Source: Deltaproteobacteria bacterium RIFCSPHIGHO2_02_FULL_40_28 (lineage in GTDB: Bacteria; UBA10199; 2-12-FULL-40-28). From it: a stretch of DNA of 6,346 nucleotides. This document shows, piece by piece, positions 1 through 6,346 of the stretch. Location of the stretch: positions 1 to 6,346 of the forward strand of contig MGRJ01000014.1 of NCBI GenBank assembly GCA_001798135.1, given 5' to 3'. The notes below the pieces were generated by a model. It was not told the DNA's origin and did no database searches. It saw only the letters and a program-made list of their open reading frames with translations. A program made the translations under genes and the position numbers. How positions within the stretch are numbered: the stretch's first letter is position 1; each line of letters begins with the position of its first letter.

Positions 1-117
1 CAAAACAAAACAAAAGGCGGCATAAATGAAATCTAACAACAGGACATCTTTAACTGTTTATACACCGGACATCTCTAATTGTGCGTGACATGAAAATGAT
101 AATAAAATGATAACAAT
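1..117. other. Gene-free left edge, possible insertion-sequence end
   Basis: No credible gene lies between the window edge and the stop codon of the peptidase gene. The octamer GGACATCT occurs twice in direct orientation, at 42-49 and 67-74, 25 bp apart. Read on the minus strand, the stretch begins TGTCACGCACAA at about 90 and runs through AGAGATGTCC and AAAGATGTCC. I associate this arrangement from memory with the terminal regions of some integrase-type (DDE) insertion sequences. If so, the element extends leftward out of the window and its boundary is near position 90. No transposase coding is visible here. The downstream side of the peptidase gene also lies here, and I see no hairpin plus T-tract terminator for it. 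Confidence 0.35.
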
Positions 118-1710
118 TTAATCGGCATCGAGTTGAACTACAAAGCCACCAGCCAACATCCCGTCAGCCACATTAATTTGAAGACGATTACCAGTAGCAA
201 TAATTTGATCTCCAGTTAAGGTCATGTAAGAATGGCCTGCTGTTACCACAGTATCAGAAAAAGCCAGGGAAGAAATAGATTGAAAAGCTGTACCTTCTAA
301 ACTTGTACTTCGATTATCATCCTGAACAGCTCTTAAATCAATACCTTCAAAGGTATAGCGGTTATCAGTAGTTAAATCTGTATCAGATAAATACATTGCC
401 AAACCAAAGGGGCCTAATAAATCCTTAAAGTCAGCGTTGTCTGTACTTTCTAAAGCTGCAAACACAATATTAGAAAGACCTGTACGACTTGTATTTAATA
501 ATCGATTAATAAAATCTGCGCCATCACTAGCCCCGCTCATATTCCCTTTTTGGGCTTGTTCGTACAAATACCGCATGAATAAGTAAGAACCACCACGTTG
601 AACCAAGGAAGAACCACAAATAAAGCAGGTAGAATCGGTGGCATCCAAGTAATTGGCAATGCGAGAAGGATTTTCAACACCCACTTCTGCCATGTAATTA
701 TCGCTATTGATGCTATAAATATCTTCGGCTAAATGAGACATGCCCTCGTTTAAAAAAGAAGATTCGCTAGAGCCTCCATTTAAAAACACATGTTGATTAT
801 AACTAATCATGTGTTGAAACTCGTGAGGCAAAACAGAAACTAAATAATTGCTATAAGCAAAACTTTCACTAACGGCTGTACCATAAGTGCCACTTGGATC
901 AGGAGCCAAGGTGTAATAAATTTCCATCTCATTACTTGCCGCATAAGTATCAGATGAATAAAGATCGATAGCATAGAAAAAACCAGTAATAATTCCACCA
1001 CCTGAAGCCCCTAATTGATTTACTGCAGGGGTAATAAGCACTATAAAATGACCATCCCCATTCACATCCGATTCTCCCCCAAACAGTGTTCTTTCACTAG
1101 CCACGCTTGCAGCAAAATTAGTTACAAAACTATTCATCTCAGAATCAGAAATTGAATCAGAAACCCTGGTGTCGATGTAGAGATAAAAATCATCATTTTC
1201 ATATCTTAATTTGCCAGTAACAGTGGTGTAGGAAGAACTGCTTGAAGTAGAAGTAATCACCTTAAAGCTGCTGGTGGATCCAATGGTTAAAGCCTGAACT
1301 GAAGCATGAAGGTTTGAAGCCTCTACCACTTCACCATCTAACGTTTCTTCTGCATTTCTTAATTGTTCATGAAAGTCTTCGGTCACATCAATGGAACCTG
1401 AAGTTAAAGCCATCACAGCTTGAGAGATATTGCTTGAACCCTCTGTAGTAATCTCAAAAGCATAGGTAGCTGAACTATCGTTATAAGAAAAAATATCAAT
1501 GAGGTAGGTTTGAGAAGCACTTACCGAATCAAATTGAATAACAGCCCCATCGGTTCCAAATTCAATTTCAGAGATACTTCCTAAAACAAGAGACTCAACG
1601 AGCTCGCCACTTTCATCAGAAGTAGTGCCCCCGCTTCCGCAGGCCGCACTTAAAAGGGCCAAGGCAAAAAAAACAGAGTGGAAAAATTTTTGTTTCATCA
1701 TAATCTTCAT
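118..1710 (-). CDS. Predicted lipoprotein zinc metallopeptidase, M30 (hyicolysin)-like
   Basis: Predicted secreted, membrane-anchored zinc peptidase; its substrate is unknown. The open frame extends to a GTG at 1746, and residue numbers below count from there (542 codons). ATGs at 1710, 1701 and 1698 fit better because each is followed directly by a signal peptide: lysines, a hydrophobic core around residues 21-33, then a lipobox-like LSAAC with lipidation candidate Cys36, followed by a Gly/Ser-rich linker. None of the starts has a clear Shine-Dalgarno, so the choice of 1710 is tentative. The zinc motif HEFQH is at 308-312, followed by NEGMSHLAED at 333-342, where Glu334 is a likely third ligand or catalytic-region residue; both match the M30 family pattern. 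A DVNGDG loop at 227-232 resembles a calcium-binding loop. A CFIC pair (Cys374, Cys377) and a downstream QRGGSYLFMRYL segment also fit the family. Residues 40-220 and the last 90 or so appear beta-rich and are of unknown function. The gene is divergent from the FHA gene and probably monocistronic. The family call is fairly sure; the function is only general. Confidence 0.82.
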   Translation of the reverse strand: MKIMMKQKFFHSVFFALALLSAACGSGGTTSDESGELVESLVLGSISEIEFGTDGAVIQFDSVSASQTYLIDIFSYNDSSATYAFEITTEGSSNISQAVMALTSGSIDVTEDFHEQLRNAEETLDGEVVEASNLHASVQALTIGSTSSFKVITSTSSSSSYTTVTGKLRYENDDFYLYIDTRVSDSISDSEMNSFVTNFAASVASERTLFGGESDVNGDGHFIVLITPAVNQLGASGGGIITGFFYAIDLYSSDTYAASNEMEIYYTLAPDPSGTYGTAVSESFAYSNYLVSVLPHEFQHMISYNQHVFLNGGSSESSFLNEGMSHLAEDIYSINSDNYMAEVGVENPSRIANYLDATDSTCFICGSSLVQRGGSYLFMRYLYEQAQKGNMSGASDGADFINRLLNTSRTGLSNIVFAALESTDNADFKDLLGPFGLAMYLSDTDLTTDNRYTFEGIDLRAVQDDNRSTSLEGTAFQSISSLAFSDTVVTAGHSYMTLTGDQIIATGNRLQINVADGMLAGGFVVQLDAD

Positions 1711-1746
1711 GGGGACTAAAGATTGATAAAGCAATCCTGGTGCCAC

Positions 1747-1800
1747 TCGAAAAATATTAAATATTTAATAAAATCAATAAGTTAACATGATAACTTGGGG
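1747..1800. promoter_or_regulatory. AT-rich divergent upstream region with two palindromes
   Basis: This stretch lies between the outward-facing peptidase and FHA genes. A perfect 16-bp palindrome, TATTAAATATTTAATA, sits at 1755-1770. An interrupted palindrome, AAGTTA-N6-TAACTT, sits at 1779-1796. Such symmetric sites in a divergent spacer are the usual form of dimeric regulator operators, but AT-rich DNA also makes palindromes by chance. The promoter of the peptidase gene must lie around here on the minus strand. I could not place a well-spaced -35/-10 pair for it. The operator role is inferred only. Confidence 0.3.
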
Positions 1801-1880
1801 GTGGTGTCCAAAGGATATACATGCATTTTTAGTGATATGTTCATTCGTGTTATCTCTGTCTGTGACGGGCGTAAAATAAC

Positions 1881-1909
1881 TTTACATTCGCACCCAACTC
1901 CCTTACATT
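1881..1909 (+). promoter_or_regulatory. Candidate sigma70-type promoter for the FHA gene
   Basis: A -35-like TTTACA (1881-1886, five of six consensus bases) is separated by 17 bp from a -10-like TACATT (1904-1909, four of six). The spacing is ideal. Transcription would begin near 1916, giving a short leader of about 15 nt that still contains the AAGGGG ribosome-binding site (1921-1926). The weakness is the imperfect -10 and the very short leader. A second, poorer pair (TTGGGG at 1795, TATACA at 1816) has a 15-bp spacer. Confidence 0.35.
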
Positions 1910-1930
1910 TTCAAAATAAAAAGGGGCAAT

Positions 1931-3259
1931 ATGAACGAAAATGAAAGTGGTAAAAAGAGTAGCAGCGGAAGAAAAAAAATGATTGACCTTAAAGCCGTAG
2001 ACATAGATGAAAATAATGTGCATCCCTTCCCCAATAAATCAGGGGGCAAAGATCCACTAGCATCCTACAAACCAAACGAAGAACTCATTTCCCAAGCTTC
2101 ACGTATTAAGTACCAAAGAGATCTCATTCAAACCCGTATTCAAAAAATGGCAACAAACCGAGCCAAGGTATCCAAAAGTGTTTTTGATAAAGTATACCGT
2201 GATTACATGATGCAACTCGAAAGTGTTACAAGACTTCTCAATGAAAAAAAAGGGTCTCTCAAAAAAGTATTGGAAGATCTTTATATGTTAAGGGAACAAC
2301 ACCAAATCGAAGCAGCCAGGCACAAAGAAATTCTGGAAGAAGCGCATTTTCGCCAATTTTTAGATGAATTTTCAGAAGAACAATTTAAAGAAGTAGAAGA
2401 ATACGAAACACGTGAAATTACAAACCTAGAACGCGAACTTGCACAAATGAATTCTTACATCAAAGTACACGAAGAGCTCTTTGATCCACAAGATTTACAA
2501 ATGAGGCAATCAACAGCAGAAGTTACTAAAACCTATCACCCTCTGGGTGAAACCGGGTCACATACATCCACAGTAACTGTTCAAAAAAATTCCGATCAAT
2601 ATATTTCATGGGAACAAAAACAAAAAATGAATCAAGCCAAGGCATTTAATATCCCTGTTGTGGATAAAACCGATCCCGGGCTTAACCTCAAAAATTTAGC
2701 AAGCCAGGGAGATTATTTTGGTTCCAACATAGATTTAGAGCCTGAGATGCCGGAAGAAAAACCCATTCAAAAAAAGATTCAAGAGAAAAAAGAAGAACAA
2801 ACCCCTTTAACAAAAGAATCCAAGGCAGCAAGTCACGAAGACTCCATTTTGGATCTGCTGGATGATTTACCTGCACCAGAGGGCTCTGAAACACATTCTC
2901 AAATTTCCCCACCTCAAGCTCCGGTTGTCTCAGAAGCTCCTCCTAGTGCTGTAAAACCAGGAGTCAAGGGACATAAATTAATTTTTATTGAAACAGACGG
3001 AGATTTTAATCAAAAAGAATTTGTTTTAAAAGATAATATCTCCATTGGCCGTTCTCCTTCTAACGACCTAGTCTTTCAAGCCCCCAAGGTTTCGCGCCAA
3101 CATGCCGCTATTAATAAATACAAAGATCAATACATCATCATCGATTTAAAAAGCTCCAATGGAGTATACGTTAATGGCAAAAAAGTAGAAGAACACAATC
3201 TCAAAGAAGGCGACGAAATATCCATTGGTGGATTTAAGATGATATTTCAGAAAAACTAA
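1931..3259 (+). CDS. Coiled-coil protein with C-terminal FHA domain
   Basis: Predicted cytoplasmic phospho-dependent adaptor of 442 residues. No signal peptide or membrane segment is visible. The ATG is preceded by AAGGGG four bases upstream, a reasonable though tight ribosome-binding site. Residues 1-45 are polar and Lys/Ser-rich. Residues 50-190 are highly charged and helical with heptad-like spacing (likely coiled coil, including a HKEILEEAHFRQFL stretch). Residues 195-345 form a low-complexity linker rich in Glu, Lys, Pro and Ser. Residues 348-442 are a complete FHA domain: GRSPSNDL (Gly373, Arg374), SRQHA (Ser388, His391), then SSNGVYVNG (Asn410, Gly411, Asn415, Gly416). The conserved phosphothreonine-contact positions Arg374, Ser388 and Asn410 are all present, so the domain should bind. 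FHA domains recognise phosphothreonine, so a Ser/Thr kinase and a phosphorylated partner are expected elsewhere in the genome; neither is in this window. The gene stands alone, divergent from the peptidase gene and convergent with polA. The specific role is unknown. Confidence 0.88.
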   Translation: MNENESGKKSSSGRKKMIDLKAVDIDENNVHPFPNKSGGKDPLASYKPNEELISQASRIKYQRDLIQTRIQKMATNRAKVSKSVFDKVYRDYMMQLESVTRLLNEKKGSLKKVLEDLYMLREQHQIEAARHKEILEEAHFRQFLDEFSEEQFKEVEEYETREITNLERELAQMNSYIKVHEELFDPQDLQMRQSTAEVTKTYHPLGETGSHTSTVTVQKNSDQYISWEQKQKMNQAKAFNIPVVDKTDPGLNLKNLASQGDYFGSNIDLEPEMPEEKPIQKKIQEKKEEQTPLTKESKAASHEDSILDLLDDLPAPEGSETHSQISPPQAPVVSEAPPSAVKPGVKGHKLIFIETDGDFNQKEFVLKDNISIGRSPSNDLVFQAPKVSRQHAAINKYKDQYIIIDLKSSNGVYVNGKKVEEHNLKEGDEISIGGFKMIFQKN

Positions 3260-3272
3260 CTATTTTGGCGGA

Positions 3273-3366
3273 GGCCAGGGGGAGTGTTTCTTGAGGAACC
3301 GAGGACTGTCTGACGAGCCTTCGGGCGAGGAGTTCCGCAGGGACGAAAGAAATACTCCCCCTGGCC
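3273..3366. repeat. Long structured inverted repeat between convergent genes, possible two-way terminator
   Basis: The arms at 3273-3292 and 3347-3366 pair over 20 bp with a single G/T wobble (3286 with 3353). Their outer core is GGCCAGGGGGAGT. Inside, GGAAC (3295-3299) can pair with GTTCC (3332-3336), and GCC-TTCG-GGC (3317-3326) forms a UUCG-capped hairpin. The spacer lies between the stop codons of the FHA gene (3259) and polA (3382), so the structure is placed to end transcription from both sides. Neither side has a strong T-tract (CTTTCT follows on the plus strand), so it is not a textbook intrinsic terminator. Its internal text (CGAGGACTGTCTGACGAGCC, then GAGTTCCGCAGGGACG) looks like a dispersed, sequence-conserved repeat rather than a random hairpin. 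The repeat interpretation comes from appearance and recollection, not a search. Confidence 0.6.
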
Positions 3367-3381
3367 CTTTCTACAAGCTCT

Positions 3382-6072
3382 TCAATGTGCGGAGTCCCAG
3401 TCTTCCCCAATTCCTACATCAACTTTCAAAGGAACACTTGAGTAGATGGCTTTTTCCATTTTTTCCTGAATATGCTTTTTAGCGTCCTCTATTTTTTCTT
3501 CAGGCACTTCAAATACAAGTTCATCGTGCACCTGCATGATCATTTTTACTCCAAGCTTTGTACAAACATGCTGATGAATATCAATCATGGCCACCTTGAT
3601 TAAATCAGCAGCAGATCCCTGAAAAACCGTATTAAAGGCTGTGCGTTCGGCATTGTTTCGCAAAGCCTGGTTTTTACTATTGATCTCCGGGATAAAACGG
3701 CGACGTTTTTTCCATGTTTCCACAAAACCTTTTTGACGAGCTGCGTTTAAAACTTGCTCTTTAAAATCTTTAACAGAAGGGTATTGCTTGTAAAAATTAT
3801 CAATGTAACGCTTAGCTTCGGATTGGGGAATTTCTAAAAGAGAAGCCAAGCCAAAAGGAGATTGCCCATACATAATTCCAAAATTAACCGTTTTAGCCAA
3901 AGCCCTTTGGGAATCATTTACTTCATTTTCAGAAACACTAAAAAGTTTACTGGCTGTGAGACGATGAATATCCATCCCTTTCTGGAAAGCCAAAACGAGA
4001 GCCTTATCTTGTGAAAACTCCGCCAAAAGTCTTAGTTCAATCTGGGAATAATCAGCTGAAAGAATTTTATATCCCTTAGAAGCTTTGAAAGCCTTGCGAA
4101 TTCTACGTCCTTCGGAAGTTCGAATAGGAATATTTTGCAGATTGGGCTCGGTGGAACTTAAACGCCCTGTAGCTACAACTGTTTGATTATAACTTGTATG
4201 AATACGTCCTGTTTTGGGATTAATCAGTCCCAACAATTGATCCACATAGGTTGTTAACAGTTTGGTGAGCATGCGATGCTGCAAAAGACACTGGGGCAGC
4301 GGATGCATTTTGGCTAATGTTGTTAAAACATCAACATCAGTTGAATAACCTGTTTTTGTTTTTCTTTGAGGTGGCAACTGAAGTTTAACAAAAAGAATAT
4401 CTCCCACTTGTTTGGGAGAATTAACATTAAATTGGGTGCCTGCATGCTGGAAAATTTTGTTTTCTAATTCTGAAAGTCGTGCACGAAATTCTTTCCCCAT
4501 GGAATTGAGATGGTTTTCATCAACAAAAACTCCTGTTTTTTCCATGGCACACAAAACATCAACAAGAGGAAGTTCAACATTTTTATAAACTTCATCCAAA
4601 CCTTCTTGGACAAGACGCGCCAATAAAATTTCATTGAGTTTAAAAGTAACCCAGGCATCTTCTGCTGCATAGTTACAGGCGGTCTGTAGTTCAACACTAT
4701 CAAAGGTTTCCCCTTTACAAACAACGTCAGCAAACTTGATGGTTGTATGTTGCAAAAATTCCAGGGCCACAGAATCCATATTGTGGGCCTCTTCTGGATT
4801 TAAAAGATAAGAAGCCACCATAGAGTCACCCGTAATACCTCGAATTAAAAAACCAGCTTCACCTAAAACTTCCAAATCAAATTTGGCATGATGAGCATAT
4901 TTAGAAAGAGCTGGATCTTCAAATAAGGGAGAAAGATATTTTTTAACAACTTCAAGAGAAAGTTGGGATGGGCATCCCATGTAATGATGAGCCACAGGAA
5001 TATAACACGCTTTGTTTTCAAGCCCCAAACTGATACCCACCAGATGACACACAAAAGGATCTAGTCCCGTGGTTTCGGTATCAAAGGCAAAACTTCCTGC
5101 TTTTTTTATTTCATCCACCCATTTTTTGAGCTGATGTTCTGAAGAAATCAATTCACCCTGAAAATGATTTTGTAAAACTTGCACATCAGATGAAGGCACA
5201 TCTGAAATCAAACGAGAAAATTCAAGTTCACGAAAATAATCATTAAGCACTTTTGTTTCTGGAGGATAAAGACGCTTACACTTCCAATCTTGAAGTTGCA
5301 CACTTTCGTAAAGGCTCACTAATTTTTTGGACAGAAAAGCCGCCTCTTTTCCAGCTTGAAGTTTTTCTTTTGTTTTGCCTGGCACTTCATCCAGATGTTC
5401 ATAAAGATTTTCAAGAGAACCAAATTGAGAAATTAATTTTGTTGCTGTTTTTTCACCCACTCCACTAACGCCTGGAATATTATCTGAAGCATCACCGGAA
5501 AGACTTAAAACATCTAAAACCTGGGAAGGATTTACACCAAAACGCTCTTTTACACCCTCTACATCGATTATTTTTTCCTTCATGGAATCATAAATCGTCA
5601 CTCCATCTCCTACAAGCTGCATCAAATCCTTATCTCCTGTAACAACCACTATCTCACTATTTTGTGGAATGGCCGTCTCACCTTTTTCCAAGGGGATACC
5701 TCCTTCCCTCCAAAGCTTAACCACACTTGCAATCAAGTCATCTGCTTCAAAACCATCAACCTGAATTGAAGGAAAGGGATAGAGGGAAACAAATTTTTTA
5801 ATCTGATCAAATTGGGGAATCAAATCTTCAGGGGGAGCTTCTCTATTGGCTTTGTATTCTTTTGAAATTTTCTTGCGAAAGGTGGGAGTTTGAGAATCGA
5901 AAACCATCACCAAGTGAGCAGGGTTTTGCTCTCGGATAAATTTAAGAAGCATGTTTATAACACCATAAGTGGCATTGGTTGGAACACCTTTACTGGTAGC
6001 TAACTGGCGAATGGCAAAATAGGCCCGAAAAATGAAAGACGAAATATCAACAAGGTAAATTTTTTCTTTCAT
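3382..6072 (-). CDS. polA: DNA polymerase I (5' nuclease, 3'-5' proofreading and polymerase domains)
   Basis: Full-length DNA polymerase I of 896 residues (E. coli: 928), which fills repair gaps and removes RNA primers from Okazaki fragments in the cytoplasm. 5'-nuclease domain, residues 1-290: metal-binding acidic residues in YLVDIS (Asp9), MVFD (Asp59), EADD (109-112), TGDKD (Asp147, Asp149) and SGDASDN (Asp194, Asp197), followed by a helix-hairpin-helix GVSGVGEKTA. Proofreading domain, about 305-490: DTE (Asp331, Glu333), AKFD (Asp399) and YAAEDA (Tyr468, Asp472) are all present, so proofreading should be active. Polymerase domain, about 500-896: TGRLSS (635-640), motif A DYSQIELR (Asp674), O-helix Arg723, Lys727, Phe731 and Tyr735, and motif C VHDE (His849, Asp850, Glu851). 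The end GEDWDSAH matches the family C-terminus. In exo motif II, His395 stands where Asn is usual. The ATG at 6070-6072 is preceded by GGGA nine bases upstream, a weak Shine-Dalgarno. The gene stands alone and converges on the FHA gene. Confidence 0.98.
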   Translation of the reverse strand: MKEKIYLVDISSFIFRAYFAIRQLATSKGVPTNATYGVINMLLKFIREQNPAHLVMVFDSQTPTFRKKISKEYKANREAPPEDLIPQFDQIKKFVSLYPFPSIQVDGFEADDLIASVVKLWREGGIPLEKGETAIPQNSEIVVVTGDKDLMQLVGDGVTIYDSMKEKIIDVEGVKERFGVNPSQVLDVLSLSGDASDNIPGVSGVGEKTATKLISQFGSLENLYEHLDEVPGKTKEKLQAGKEAAFLSKKLVSLYESVQLQDWKCKRLYPPETKVLNDYFRELEFSRLISDVPSSDVQVLQNHFQGELISSEHQLKKWVDEIKKAGSFAFDTETTGLDPFVCHLVGISLGLENKACYIPVAHHYMGCPSQLSLEVVKKYLSPLFEDPALSKYAHHAKFDLEVLGEAGFLIRGITGDSMVASYLLNPEEAHNMDSVALEFLQHTTIKFADVVCKGETFDSVELQTACNYAAEDAWVTFKLNEILLARLVQEGLDEVYKNVELPLVDVLCAMEKTGVFVDENHLNSMGKEFRARLSELENKIFQHAGTQFNVNSPKQVGDILFVKLQLPPQRKTKTGYSTDVDVLTTLAKMHPLPQCLLQHRMLTKLLTTYVDQLLGLINPKTGRIHTSYNQTVVATGRLSSTEPNLQNIPIRTSEGRRIRKAFKASKGYKILSADYSQIELRLLAEFSQDKALVLAFQKGMDIHRLTASKLFSVSENEVNDSQRALAKTVNFGIMYGQSPFGLASLLEIPQSEAKRYIDNFYKQYPSVKDFKEQVLNAARQKGFVETWKKRRRFIPEINSKNQALRNNAERTAFNTVFQGSAADLIKVAMIDIHQHVCTKLGVKMIMQVHDELVFEVPEEKIEDAKKHIQEKMEKAIYSSVPLKVDVGIGEDWDSAH

Positions 6073-6092
6073 ATTTGGAATTCCCGAATTTT

Positions 6093-6104
6093 TGTCATCC
6101 CTGC
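6093..6104 (+). repeat. Degenerate TGTCATCCCTGC repeat upstream of polA
   Basis: TGTCATCCCTGC differs by one base from the two TGTCATCCCCGC copies at 6233 and 6251. It lies 21 bp upstream of the polA start, so it falls within the likely polA leader or promoter. Together with the later copies it brackets the GC-rich block at 6121-6222, as if the whole segment were one composite repeat. Confidence 0.45.
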
Positions 6105-6120
6105 GTCCAGTCTTTGTTAA

Positions 6121-6222
6121 TGCGATGGCGGGTCCTGCCGCTGGGAGGTTTCCCGCTGGTGCTCGCCCTCGTTGAAATCGGGCTGCGCGCCATCGGAAGC
6201 CCTCCTCCCAGCGTCACCCGCA
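6121..6222. repeat. GC-rich structured non-coding block with competing inverted repeats
   Basis: This block of about 100 bp is markedly richer in G and C than the flanking genes. Perfect 10-bp arms CGCTGGGAGG (6139-6148) and CCTCCCAGCG (6204-6213) face each other. Outside them GCGGGT (6128-6133) matches ACCCGC (6216-6221), extending the stem across a small internal loop. A second, incompatible pairing joins CGATGGCG (6123-6130) to CGCCATCG (6188-6195). GGGCT (6180-6184) with AGCCC (6198-6202) gives a further small hairpin. A plus-strand reading frame crosses it, but its peptide shows no domain and runs straight into the repeat-encoded string VIPAKAGIH, so I read the block as non-coding. Possible natures are a dispersed repeat, a small miniature element or a structured RNA; the sequence does not decide. 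Confidence 0.5.
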
Positions 6223-6232
6223 AGAATTCTTA

Positions 6233-6307
6233 TGTCATCCCCGCATCATTTGTCATCCCCGCGAAGGCGGGGATCCATCTTTTGATTCCGTCATACATGG
6301 ACCCGCC
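6233..6307 (+). repeat. dRS3-like interspersed repeat with a perfect hairpin
   Basis: TGTCATCCCCGC occurs twice in tandem, at 6233-6244 and 6251-6262, an 18-bp period. The second copy continues into ATCCCCGC-GAAG-GCGGGGAT (6255-6274), a hairpin with perfect 8-bp arms. The sequence goes on GGATCCAT (6271-6278), with a near-matching inverted partner ATGGACCC (6297-6304), which looks like the decayed far end of a larger inverted-repeat element. The VIPAKAGIH peptide string it encodes is a common artefact of this repeat class in proteobacterial genomes, where related units are called dRS3-like or REP-like. Such units are usually present in many copies and can be insertion targets. The class assignment rests on recognition, not a search. 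Confidence 0.7.
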
Positions 6308-6346
6308 CGTTTGCAAGAGGAAAGTTTTTGAATAGGAATGGTTTGG

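Noticed and set aside
26-88. A 20-codon plus-strand reading frame starting MKSNNRTSL
   Set aside because: It is very short, lacks a convincing ribosome-binding site, and is made largely of the two GGACATCT repeat copies.
2688-2912. Minus-strand frame of 74 codons
   Set aside because: It lies wholly antisense inside the linker-coding part of the FHA gene and shows no domain; overlap by chance.
3291-3482. Plus-strand frame of 63 codons crossing the convergent spacer
   Set aside because: It starts at TTG inside the inverted repeat and runs antisense into the polA 3' end; the peptide is a translation of repeat DNA.
4464-4733. Minus-strand frame of 89 codons within polA
   Set aside because: It is a shifted frame on the same strand as an intact, motif-complete polA and has no independent start signal or domain.
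4863-5054. Minus-strand frame of 63 codons within polA
   Set aside because: It is a shifted-frame shadow of the proofreading domain, and its hydrophobic, Trp-rich composition is an artefact of frame.
5253-5468. Plus-strand frame of 71 codons
   Set aside because: It is antisense to the 5'-nuclease domain of polA with no supporting features.
6233-6274. Possible CRISPR array from tandem TGTCATCCCCGC units
   Set aside because: There are only two adjacent units with an 18-bp period and a 6-bp gap, which is too short for repeat-spacer structure, and no cas genes are nearby.
6075-6335. Plus-strand frame of 86 codons upstream of polA
   Set aside because: It translates the GC-rich structured block and the VIPAKAGIH-type repeat, and shows no recognisable domain; interspersed repeats often create such false genes.

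Overview
This window carries three protein-coding genes of a Gram-negative-looking bacterium, with compact non-coding spacers that hold most of the unexplained structure. The organism is not identifiable from the sequence alone. AT-rich coding DNA, a lipoprotein-type signal peptide, an M30-type secreted peptidase, a coiled-coil plus FHA protein and dRS3-like TGTCATCCCCGC repeats together suggest a proteobacterial lineage, perhaps a deltaproteobacterial or Bdellovibrio-like one (inference, low confidence).

Layout: positions 1-117 hold no credible gene. They contain two spaced GGACATCT copies that look like the terminal region of an insertion sequence lying mostly outside the window. Positions 118-1710 (minus strand) encode a predicted lipoprotein zinc peptidase with HEFQH and NEG..H.AED motifs. 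A spacer of about 220 bp, AT-rich near the peptidase gene, separates it from the divergently transcribed gene at 1931-3259 (plus strand), which encodes a cytoplasmic coiled-coil protein with a C-terminal FHA phosphothreonine-binding domain. That gene converges on polA (3382-6072, minus strand), a complete three-domain DNA polymerase I. The 122-bp convergent spacer is mostly filled by a long near-perfect inverted repeat with a UUCG-capped inner hairpin.

Upstream of polA, positions 6073-6346 contain no convincing gene. They hold a GC-rich block with several competing inverted repeats, followed by two tandem TGTCATCCCCGC repeats, the second forming a perfect hairpin. This resembles interspersed-repeat DNA inserted next to the polA promoter.

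The three genes share no operon and no obvious pathway: a housekeeping replication/repair polymerase, a probable phospho-signalling adaptor and a surface or periplasmic peptidase. I see no sign of a defence system, CRISPR array, toxin-antitoxin pair, tRNA or rRNA. The most interesting material is the structured non-coding repeats and the FHA protein of unknown partner.
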